A stretch of DNA of 64,000 nucleotides from Cephalotus follicularis. Its lineage: Eukaryota; Streptophyta; Magnoliopsida; Oxalidales; Cephalotaceae. Made by a program: the position numbers and the translations under genes. Positions 54,901-64,000 of this stretch are shown here, one piece after another; position 1 is the first letter of the stretch, and each line of letters starts with the position of its first letter. A model generated the notes under the pieces. The model ran no database searches. It worked only from the letters and a program-made list of their open reading frames with translations, and was not told where the DNA came from. The stretch lies in the NCBI GenBank assembly GCA_001972305.1, contig BDDD01005247.1, forward strand, positions 5,017 to 69,016, read 5' to 3'.

Positions 54901-56499
54901 TGCACGGACGAAGGATATGATTGGTGTAGAAAACCCCTTGTCTCCCTTAAACTGGAAAATAGTACCATCGGGCAGACAAAAATCAACCGTCTTGCTATAG
55001 CAGTCCATGTAGGCATGATGTGCTGGCAGCCAATCCATCCCCAAAATCACATCAAAGTCGCGGATAGGCAACACTATCAAATCGGCATACAAGGAAATGC
55101 CTGCCATAGACATCTCACAACCCTTATATACAGTATCTGTATACATGGAAATTCTGGCAGGTGTGCTCACATCCAAAGTATATGGCATGCAGTTAGGTGT
55201 TACATTTAAACAAGATGCAAAATGTGATGAAATAAAGGAATGTGATGCTCCAGGGTCCATCAATACTCTAGCAGCAAAACCATAAATATACAGTGTACCT
55301 CCAATGACCGAGGTAGACTCCAGAACCTCTGTCTGTAAAAGGGTAAAAACTCTACCTTTCGTAATGCCCTTGCCGGTGTGCCTTCGCTGTGAAGGTCCCA
55401 CTGCGACACCGCTGCTACTAGCTGGTCCTGTAGGTACTGTAGCCTGACTCTTCGGGCAATCTCTCGCTGAATGTCCAGATGCCCCACACCTCAGACATAG
55501 TCCGTTCATCCTCCAGCAGTCCTTCTGTAAGTGGCCCTTACGACCACAGTGATAACAAGCTCTGGTTCCCGCATTACTCCCCTGACTAGGAGTCCCCTGT
55601 GTGGCAGTCTGCCCAGATCTGTTCTTCGATGATTTAGTCAGAAAACCACTGCCTTGCCATTTCGAAGAAGCTAGTCTTGTTGGGCCCTATTTATTTTGTT
55701 ATGCCCGGGCCCTCTCTGCTCGGTCCTCACTGGATATGCTCTCCAGCAGTCTCGCCTTTTGACCGACCTCCAAAAAATACCCAACTCCATAGCCCTAATC
55801 CTCGACCGAAGGTCCGGTCAAAAACCTTTCAGAAATCTCTGTATCATTTTTCACATCATCAGCTACCAGATAAGGTGAATGTCTGGATAGCTCCATAAAC
55901 CTGGCCTGGTACTCAGCCACAGTCATCTCCCCTTGCCGTAACTCAAGAAGCTCTGTCTCCCTCCGTTCTTGCTCGATCCGGGGTATATAGGAATCGAGGA
56001 ACTCTGTCTGGAATCTCTCCCATGTAGCATCGAGTCCCACTGACTCCCACTTCGCTTTGACCATCTCCCACCAGTGAGTGGCCTCTCCCCATAGCCGGTA
56101 CATGGCAAATTTCAGTTTCTGAGTATCGGTACAGTCCATCACTGCAAAAATCTTCTCCAAGTCTTGAAGCCATCTTTCAGCAATCGTGGCATCAAGTTCT
56201 CCCCGGAAGCTAGGTGGATTCTGTCTCATAAACCTCTCGATGTCCCTTCCAAACTGACTACTATCCTCTCCCGGGCAGTGATCAGGAACCCTATGTTGCG
56301 GTCGAGCTTGCGCGTAGTACTGGCGCATCTCCTCCGCATTGGCCATATTAAAGGCCATCTGTTGCTGGAAGTAGTCCGTAATCCGGGTCATCGGGTCTCT
56401 ATCATCTTGAGGAACATTCACTCCTTGTGGCACATTCATTCCTTCATGGGCATTGGCTCCGGCGGCCCTAGCCCTACCATGCGTTCTCCTTCGGTCCAT
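51937..56499 (-). pseudogene. gag-pol: GypB gag-pol, single frame with nonsense codons
   Basis: One frame runs from ATG 56499 to the stop at 51939-51937, about 1520 codons. Gag core: FMRQNPPSFRGELDA, FAMYRLWGEATHWW, YIPRIEQERRE, ELRQGEMTVAEYQARF. Two knuckles: [14 protein letters not shown] and [14 protein letters not shown]. Protease: [12 protein letters not shown] near 55257, then [31 protein letters not shown] and FVDD near 54255. RNase [19 protein letters not shown]. Integrase: [39 protein letters not shown]. Tail: MVKVQWQYHRPDEATWERED and YPHLF. Stops fall at 55797-55795, two more around 55700, and at about 54447, 54216, 53931 and 52998. No frameshift is seen, and the catalytic motifs listed are intact. 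Confidence 0.92.
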
Positions 56500-56594
56500 T
56501 TGTTCCTATAAGAAGGACGATGGTTAGTCACGACTTTAGGAAACAGTTTATTGATTGCCAAGGAAAGTATCCTAGCTAAGCATATATGGAATAT

Positions 56595-56606
56595 GCTCTG
56601 ATACTG
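56595..56606 (-). other. Primer binding site, initiator tRNA-Met (GypB, diverged)
   Basis: The minus strand reads cagtatcagagc near the LTR end, differing from tggtatcagagc at the first two positions. Confidence 0.7.
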
Positions 56607-57805
56607 CGTTGTCACGCCCCCGTTTCCATAAACAAGACAACACATAAAGTGGTGAGGCAATCAACAAAAGATAATTCAGCACATGCGATAAAACGAATAA
56701 ATAAAAACCTTTAGTAGCGGAAGCAATAACTCAATTAGGCTGAATTCCAACATGTATCACGCATCCCATACCACGTGATGCCCAACAAGTTTATAAATAA
56801 ACCCAACATAAATGTCAATCACCCAAAACGGAGCGTGAAATAGTACAGTACAAGATAACAAAATATCCTTTGTTACGAAATCCGAATAACATGATCAATG
56901 TTCAATAACCCAAATACATAAATAAGAAAGATAAACAAGTCTTCTCTTTAAGTCTCCATGCATGCTCCATATCATATCCACTCCGTCAATCTGTTACAGT
57001 AGGGGTTAGCCTTTGTCCTCACTCGGCTAAATGAATAAACCCATAAATACAGTTCGAGTCATATGATAATGAGTATCATGAATGAATGCATTATGATGAG
57101 CCATGACATGTAATTTTCACAGTAAGTATACCTCCGTATGTACATATAAAAATATATGCATGCTCACAGTACAAGTATAACTCATAAGTTATATCAACAC
57201 AAGCAGTAAATATGTCCCCAAAAAGGAACCGGACAAACCAATCGTCATAACCGTTGCCACCTCTTGGCCCCAACGTCATGCTCTCTTACTCCATCCCCGT
57301 TTGCGAACGGCTTTGGAGCAAGTCCTCCTTAAGTTGTTTAGCACGATGGCTAAACCAACAGCAAGTTACTAGCTCAGTGGCTAAGTAATCAACAAGTTAT
57401 TAGCACGATGGCTAATAATCAACAGGCACAAGCATTGCACAGTACAAGTCAAGCAATAAAATATAATTACTTGATCAAATATATTTGTTTAAAATATATT
57501 ACTCCGTTCACAAGTTGTGATAAGTTATAAAACTTAAAACAATACATTTCTCCGTCTTTGGAAATACTTCCCCAATCATTTTGAAAATATATATATTCAT
57601 ATGTTGACAAATATACATTTTCGTACAAAAATGATTATAATAATCGTACAAGCTTTTCAAAATGGTTAACCTTTTTTAAGAACCATAATGCAAATCACAG
57701 TAATAATGCAAACATATGCTCAGAATGCATCTAGGTTCATTCCTAGAGTCATTTCGGGTCTAGCGGGTCCCATTCGAGTGAAATTCCATTAAACAGGGAG
57801 ATAGG

Positions 57806-58348
57806 CGTTGATGTCTATCCCTAAGGCATCGACGTATTTACACTAAGGCGTCGATCCCGTGTACAAATATTCCCAGACGTTCTTGGACCAAAGACATCGA
57901 TGTCTTTACAAAGACGTCGATGTCTTTATGATACAAGAGAGTATCAGTTCGCGAGTCTTGATTATGGAGGGTAGAATCCAGCCTTTTTAATCCTTCATGT
58001 AAACGACTGGTTAACATAAATCTAGAGAGTATCTCACTCTCTCAACGTGTAAGGCATCGATGTCTATAAAACATGCAGCCTTTTTAATCCACATGCAGCC
58101 TTTTTAATCCATAACAGAGAGTATCTCACTCTCTCAACGTGTAAGGCATGCTACTGGTTAACAGGAATATTCCCAGAACATCATTTCATGCATAAAACAT
58201 GTAAACCCAAGGCAATTTACCAACAACAGTAAGCACTACTATTCTGTAATACCCCGAAAATGTGTCGATGTCTATCAAAAGACATCGATGTCTTTCACGT
58301 TTTCACACGAAGGCATCGACGTCTTCACATAGACGTCAATGTCTTTAC
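57806..58348 (-). repeat. Palindrome clusters, GypB right LTR
   Basis: The same AAAGACATCGATGTCTTT-type series as in the left LTR, including aaagacatcgatgtcttt and aaagacgtcgatgtcttt near 57892-57926. Confidence 0.83.
58023..58150. repeat. Local tandem duplication in GypB right LTR
   Basis: gagagtatctcactctctca...gtaaggcat occurs at about 58024-58060 and again at 58113-58149. Between them catgcagcctttttaatcc occurs twice. The left LTR has a single version. Confidence 0.75.
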
Positions 58349-59097
58349 AACCCAGAACGTCTTTTCCACAGTTTTAACACACCAAGCCATTATCAAATCC
58401 ATCCTTTACACAACAAATTCACGTATTCATGTAATCATACATGCATGATTAACTCCGTGTATCACAGTAACACCACAACAGGTCCAGAATCACAATTCAA
58501 CCATTAACATGCTATTCATCATGTCATTCATTAACTTAAAACCCAAAATGCATGTATAAATCTATCACTGTCCCCTACCTTATTGTTCCAAGTTAGGAAC
58601 TAGAAAGTCCACCTCTTTGAGTTCCCAAGTTCTGGCCACCAGCAGCTCCAAGATCCCCTTAGCAACTGCTACCCATGAGTTCCAACCTCCAGCTCAATCC
58701 AAGCTTCAACAATGGTGGCTCTCACACTCCCTGTTTTCTTTCCTTTACTTCCTTTGGTGTTTTAAACGAGAGAGAGAAGTGGGGAGGGTTGTTCTTATGC
58801 AGGTGGCTTCCCCCCAACATCCTTCTCCTTACATTTAATGGGCACTCTCGTGCTCTCTCCCTCTTTCCAGATTCTGCACTTTTCTTTTGTTTTCTTGCCT
58901 TCTTTCTTTTGCAGGTTGCATGTGAAGATGGTATATTCCTTTGCATGTTCCATGTGAGGGGTATGTTTTGAGCATGCTTGGCAACACACTAGCATAATCA
59001 ACACGTCACAATGCACATGTTAAGGCGTCTGGTAAAGCCCCCAAAGATCCCATTGTATGTTACTCTGTCAGTGGAAAACGTGACAGATGTTCTTTGC

Positions 59098-59255
59098 AAA
59101 GGTGTCGACGTCTTTCCTTAGACGTTGATTTCTTTTCCCTTTTCGTAAGAAGGTGTCGATGACTTCTCTCAATGTCGACGTGCATGCACATGCATTCACA
59201 TGTACCTCGGTTCCCATAGGCGTCGACCTCTTTCTAAGGATGTCGATGTCTTTGC
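59098..59255 (-). repeat. Inner palindrome cluster, GypB right LTR
   Basis: aaaggtgtcgacgtcttt, agacgttgatttctttt, aaggtgtcgatgactt, ggcgtcgacctcttt and ggatgtcgatgtcttt; more eroded than the left copy. Confidence 0.8.
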
Positions 59256-59423
59256 CCCAAAACAGTGCCGTTTTAAGTTTTGACATACACATTCCATTTC
59301 CAAAACCATAACTAGGGTTTGTAAGCATCTTTGGAGTTCAAAATCCCAACATTCTCATTGATTGAAGTTTAAGATTACATCCTAAATCAAAATATTACAT
59401 TCAAGAAAATACCGGGTGTTACA

Positions 59424-59428
59424 CTAAG
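59424..59428. repeat. Right target-site duplication of GypB (ctaag)
   Basis: One substitution from the left copy ctgag. GypD LTR sequence ctatgacaacctggcg follows. Confidence 0.8.
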
Positions 59429-60937
59429 CTATGACAACCTGGCGAATTCAAAGGTTTATATCAGCTGTACAAGAGCTTAATGTGTGTTAGAAAAACACTG
59501 AGGGAAGAGGGAATTGCTGGAGAATTGTTGGCAAGTGGATCATGTTGAAAGCTTAGAGTGCAAAAGGAGACTTGGAAGCTTTGGACTTCTCCTGGTAAGT
59601 TTCCAAATTCGAGCTTCCTGCTTAAGTAATACTATTAATGATGTAACTAGGAAGGTTAGTTATATTCTGTTAACATGGTAAAGGATTAACAGTTTCTAGA
59701 ATGGAATTGAAATGATAATGAAAGGGAGGAAGAACACGAGCATGAAGCTTAGAGGATTGTTAACAACTCTAATTCGACTTATGGTTTTTATTAGTTGTCA
59801 TGATATAGGCTTACTGATATATACACATCTTATGTCAACCAGTTAACTGGAAAATAATTGACAAGGAGTCCAAGAGAATTTATAAAAGGGTGTTTATGAA
59901 GCTTAATGAATTAAGGATTAAATACCATTTGGATTGTAGTTGTCATGAGAAGTTACTGAAACCTACTGATACTAATGCATGTGTCTGTAAACATGCATGC
60001 ACTGTATAGATTATATTCTACTGGAATTGGAAGGATTGTTGGTGAAAAGTCTTGGAAACTCAAAGAGAAAGATCATTCCAATTGATCTTGGGATAAGCTA
60101 TTGAGGTAGGGGTAATGACATGTTTATGGAAGATATATTATGCATATCATGTATGTTTATTTCCTACTTGATTGCTTGTATTGATTGGATTGGATTAGAC
60201 ATTGAAAAATTACACAATTGCTACTACCTGCATTTTCTGGGCAGAAGCAGTCGACTGTTCTTCATGGCAGTCGACTACTCAACCCTATCCAGTCGACTGT
60301 TAAGACAAAACAGTCGAATACTCAACCAAAACACCCGTCTATTCTTTAGAGCAGTCGACTGTCCTGGGTAAAAATGCATGATATAGATTGAATTGCTACT
60401 GTCTTGTAATGTTGTTGAACTGTATATGCTACCATCATATAGAATATACTGTTTTGGTGTTATTTAACACCACTACCACTTATATTTCAACGATCGAACG
60501 AATTATGTGCTATATGCACAATTCATGGTTAACTATCATTTTCAAATGGAAACTATTGTTTTAAAGGAACTACTGATTTTCCTCCTATGTGAGGCACCTA
60601 CTGTTTTGTTTCCCAAACTGGAATCCACTACTGTATTTATATCGTTTTCCTCATATGAGATGTACGATCACTAAAATGTTATATGTTTCTAAAGAAAACA
60701 CTTTGATATTGCATGTTATTTATATATGTAGTATTATTATTGAATTACACTAATTGAATTGATTGTCTATGCCTATTGCCGATTAGTCGAGTGATGGAAG
60801 AGGTCACTGGCTAACGGAGGTGGTCCTATGTGCCAGGAGTTGGCTAGAGTACACACCAAAACTGCCTGCAATGCAGAGCTTGATTGTTAACTGCCCGCTT
60901 AATGCCGGTAGTACTGTTTACCTCCTATCATTAGCGG
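59429..60937 (+). repeat. 3' LTR of GypD, second part
   Basis: It aligns with 20152-21660 of the 5' LTR. Palindrome cluster 2 is at 60247-60363. It stops after attagcgg, where a GypB-like LTR piece begins. Confidence 0.9.
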
Positions 60938-61732
60938 CCTCTTTGAGTATTCCACGAAGTCACAACAGCCCTTCTTGATCCGTCCCGTAGCTGCACCAGT
61001 AGCCCCAAGGTCCAAGCTCCAAGCCTCAACAATGGTGGAATACACACAGTCACTGTTTCACTCTCTCTCTTTCTTCTGGTTTTGTAAAACGAGAGAGACA
61101 AGTGGGGAGGGTGTCCTTTATGAAGAAGGCTCTCCCCCGACATTTCTTCTTGGCATTTAACAGCCCTACACATGCTCTCTCCCACCTACTCTCTTTTCTG
61201 CATTTCCTTTTCATTCTTTAACCATTCTTTGCATTGCAGGTAGCAGGTGAGGATTCCCTTTGCACGAGCCATGTGAGGCATGTTCTGGCAACACACCCAC
61301 ATGCACAACACGCCACGGAGCACTCAAAAAAAGGCGTTAGGTAAGCCCCTAAACAAATCCCGTGCATGTTGCCTCTGCAGACGAAGAACGTGCTGGCCAT
61401 TCATACAAAGGAGTCGACGTCTTTCATTGGACGTCGATGTCTTTGTCCGATCAAAAGAAGGTGTCGATTCCTCCTTCTCGAGTCGACGTGCATGCCCATG
61501 CATTCACGTGTGCCCTAGCTCACAAAGGAGTCGACGCCTTTCCAAAAGACGTCGATGTCTTTTGGCCAAAACAGCGTCGTTTCAAGCTTTAACATACACA
61601 CTCCATCTTTAAGTCCATAACTAGGGTTTGCATGCATCTTTTGAGGTTAAAACTCAACATTCTCATTAAATCAAGATTAATGGTTACATCATAAATCAAA
61701 ATATTACATTCAGGAAAATACCGGGCGTTACA
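60938..61732 (-). mobile_element. Terminal fragment of a GypB-like LTR
   Basis: It aligns with about 51082-51891 and 58611-59423 but is clearly diverged; it has its own palindromes (aaaggagtcgacgtcttt near 61408, aaagacgtcgatgtctttt near 61544) and ends accgggcgttaca. The rest of that LTR and about 300 bases of GypD LTR are missing, so insertion was followed by deletion, or a partial copy was captured. Confidence 0.75.
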
Positions 61733-62037
61733 TGAAGCTTGGAGAGCTTCTATTTGTCAACTTAAGGTTGTTATTTATGATGTTGTATTGTAATTTGTAA
61801 TGAACGGTTCATACCCCGTATTGTAGTATTTTCCTTATGTTAAGGATAATTATTGGATTATGCATGCACGTAGTATGGGATGCGTGCGGATGACCTGTAT
61901 TTATATTCTGGCTTACTGAATGCTTTCGCAAATTTATTTATGAATTGTTAATTGGAATGCTGGAATATTATTATTCTTATTTCTGATATCACCATATATG
62001 CTTGTCTGTAATGGAATTTGAATAACGGGGTGTGACA
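61733..62037 (+). repeat. 3' LTR of GypD, last part
   Basis: It resumes tgaagcttggagagcttc and ends ggggtgtgaca, matching 26115-26423. Confidence 0.9.
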
Positions 62038-62042
62038 GTTAG
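62038..62042. repeat. Right target-site duplication of GypD (gttag)
   Basis: Identical to 19667-19671. Confidence 0.88.
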
Positions 62043-64000
62043 ATTTTGTGATCATCCTACCATTACTGTTGAAATGGCACCTCCTGGTGCTACATGCGCT
62101 CTTGATTGTAATACATATATATGATGGCATCCTCTACCAAGCGCACAACGCATGTGTTGTCCTTTGTTATATGTACAATACATGCAAGTTATCCTCTGTA
62201 TGCCTTCAAGCCTGTAACGGCGCCAAGTGCTCTTCTTGGTGTGCCAATGTGTGGGCTCTCCTTTATGGTGTGCGTCCTTTGCATGCCAAATACCCAGACT
62301 TATTCTCTGCCTACAAGCATCTGAGGATGCACCCATAGCGTGCACCTTACCATGCAAAGGAACCACCAGCTAAGGAACCTATAGCGCGAGGCACCAAGGA
62401 TCCATGCGTAGAGGGGCCATGCTCCCTGAGCATGCCATGTAACAGTGTAGTGCTCTCCTTTATGGTGCGCTCCCAATAACGCACCTGAGCTGAGCTTGAT
62501 GAACGCAGTAGGGGATGCACCAATGCTGGACGTGCCGAGGAGCTATGCGCTGAGCGTATAACGCATGCGAGCCCACCTCTGCATGCGTCCAAGCTTGTAA
62601 CGTACCGAAGTGATCTCCTCTACCATTACCATGGTACATGCAGAGCTCTCCCCTGTCTGTATGCGTTCTCAATGTGCAGAGTTGACTGCCCGAGCTCTCC
62701 ACTTCTATATGGCTCTCCTCTTCCATGCCTGAGCAGGTAGCGGACTCTAAACCATCCTCTGCCATGCAACTGAGCTAGTCGTCTTCTGCCATCAGCAGAG
62801 ATGGCCTTACACCTAGGATCCATGTACCAAAGTGCTACACACCTGTCCTCTGTCCTGTATCTCCAACATGTTATTACATGCATGAAAGCCCACGTCGGAC
62901 AGTGCTCTTGCATGCGCCAGAGCATGCAAGATATGCACTATGCACTCAAGGAGAAAAGGCTTTAGTGGAAGTATGGATGCATCCAGGATGTGCATTGCAC
63001 ATAGCATGCGCCCCATGCATGCATTTCGGTATGCGTCTAATACAGAGGAAGATTGATGTAAAGAAAAGGGAATAGTATTAATATATAAATAATAAGTATA
63101 GTAAAATAATATTAATAAATAAGTGATGTAGTGTAATGAAGTGACGAAGGCACACCCCACAGTGAAATGTTAATGTAGTGTTAATCTACTGTTAATGAAA
63201 TGTTAATATAGTGTTAGCATAACTATAATGTATTGTACTGGATCACCACCGAGATGAGCCCTACGGAGATAACCACTGAGATAAGCCCTAAGGGGATCAC
63301 CACCGAGATGAGACAGTAAGGCTATTTTTTAGATGACCTTATGGGTCACCAAATTGAGCTGAACCAGGCGGGTCACCGAGATAACCGAGTGGATCACCGA
63401 CTGAGATGAGCCATTGGATCACCAACTGAGATGAGCCAATGGATCACCCACCAAGTTGAGCCGTACCGACTGAATGATTGTTATTGTATAGTGTCATAGT
63501 CAATGTCTAGGTTCCTCTCCTTTACCTATAACGCCTAGAGTGTGTATATTGCTCTTCCTAAAGCCGAGGAACCTAGGAATCGGTCTACCTAAATTGCAAT
63601 GTTATTCCTGTCCTGGCTCCTATGCCTTGACGTCTGGAGTGCATTACCGCTCCTCCTTCAGTAGGGGGTGCCAAGGAAGGATTATAGTGACTGTCAATGA
63701 TTGTGAATGGTTACTATGGAATGAATGACTATATTGAATAGATTAAATGGACTGTACTGTATATTGTATGGATTGTCATTGCATCTCTCATTGCATATGC
63801 CTACTGCATTTGCATCTTACATCCGTATGTGGGTAGTAGTTCCTACACGACCAGTGGTCGCTGACCCATTGCATTTTAATGTAATGGGTCAGGTACAGGT
63901 GGAGTTTCGCAGCAAGCTGAGGATTGAAGCCCTGAGTGAGTCTCCTCCCCTTTGTTGCAGTTCGAAGACCCAGAAGCATAAGAATATTGTATTTTTGTTT
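62043..64000. other. Noncoding sequence beyond GypD, probably the host LTR element
   Basis: No protein motif is recognised; the short open frames on both strands look random. From 62043 to about 63010 the DNA is unusually rich in words such as gcatgc, atgcat and tgcatg. From about 63240 to 63465 there are degenerate repeats. The last 300 bases (tgggtagtagttcctacacg, taatgggtcaggtacagg) have the look of plant LTR sequence. It should continue the element starting at 19048, but no boundary proves that. Confidence 0.4.
63240..63465. repeat. Degenerate tandem repeat, ggatcaccgagatgagcc type
   Basis: About eight to ten copies of ggatcaccaccgagatgagcc or shorter variants (ggatcaccaactgagatgag, gggtcaccgagataaccg), with irregular spacing. 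Confidence 0.75.

Larger units (their letters stand above)
44373..59423 (-). mobile_element. GypB: Ty3/gypsy chromovirus, minus strand, hosting Sire-2
   Basis: The LTR (minus) starts TGTAACGCCCGG and ends GGGGGCGTGACA. Both LTRs, polypurine tract, a whole gag-pol frame and primer site are present. The left LTR has been entered by Sire-2 and lacks about 320 bases next to it. Gag-pol has the usual one-frame chromovirus layout and fails only through nonsense codons. Confidence 0.9.
56610..59423 (-). repeat. 5' LTR of GypB
   Basis: 2814 bp, complete. Palindrome clusters lie at 57806-58348 and 59098-59255. A local duplication at 58023-58150 makes it longer than the other copy there. The five bases after it are ctaag. 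No gene is present. Confidence 0.9.
19672..62037 (+). mobile_element. GypD: Ty3/gypsy chromovirus, plus strand, expanded to 42 kb by nested insertions
   Basis: The 5' LTR, primer site, gag, protease, RT, RNase H, integrase, chromodomain-like tail, polypurine tract and 3' LTR are all present in order once the inserted elements are skipped. The proof of a single element is the matching gttag duplication at both ends plus split domains that resume across each insertion: gag at 27084/36886 and RT at 38253/41663. Of the three family members here it is the only one with a recognisable gag core and full protease. It is broken by stops, a frameshift, deletions and a gap. Confidence 0.88.

Noticed and set aside
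62052..62366. Open frames of 80-115 residues on both strands to 63160
   Set aside because: They overlap on opposite strands, are rich in His/Cys/Met from GCATGC words, and show no recognisable domain.

Overview
The window is retrotransposon-derived plant DNA. I found no host gene, rRNA, tRNA or CRISPR array. Plant-type LTR retroelements account for almost all of it: Ty3/gypsy chromoviruses with a C-terminal chromodomain-like tail (Tekay/Del type by motif), an Athila-type Ty3/gypsy element with a tRNA-Asp primer site, and Sirevirus-type Ty1/copia elements with a third ORF downstream of pol. This fits a repeat-rich flowering plant, probably a eudicot; the species cannot be told. Two 25-N runs (25078-25102, 43288-43312) are assembly gaps.

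Left block (1-19671). A copia 3' half (Sire-1, 1-3675) sits in the 5' LTR of a plus-strand gypsy element (GypA, 3676-10080). GypA sits in the end of another LTR (10081-11244), which abuts a minus-oriented LTR piece (11245-11898). That piece lies in the RT of a minus-strand Athila element (11899-17793). The Athila LTR is cut by a plus-oriented LTR (17794-19047), cut in turn by a further LTR (19048-19671).

Central block (19672-62037). One gypsy element, GypD, spans 42 kb because it has been filled by other elements. It has TG...CA ends and a matching 5-bp target-site duplication, gttag, at 19667-19671 and 62038-62042. Inside it are: Sire-3 (21903-26044, minus) in its 5' LTR; a minus-strand tandem relative, GypC (27085-36883), in gag; GypH (38254-41657, perfect TSD cccac) in RT; GypB (44373-59423, minus, TSD ctgag/ctaag) in its 3' LTR; and a terminal piece of a GypB-like LTR (60938-61732). 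GypB itself contains a third copia element, Sire-2 (44881-50017).

Right end (62038-64000). After the GypD duplication come 2 kb of noncoding DNA rich in GCATGC-like words and degenerate 'gatcaccgagatgagcc' repeats, probably part of the element that GypD entered.

How it fits together. GypA and GypC share LTR ends and primer site with GypD, but both carry a shortened protease. The GypA gag and one of the two GypC gag regions also lack the capsid core (the other GypC gag region is deleted). They look like a non-autonomous branch that would need Gag and protease from a GypD-like partner. All three Sire elements keep a third ORF related to the putative plant transposon protein domain; it is open end to end in Sire-2. 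The strongest unexplained signal is an array of short palindromes centred on GTCGAC or a one-base variant. It recurs in LTRs of unrelated copia and gypsy families, in places with the same spacer, and in all three Sire elements it also lies between pol and the third ORF.
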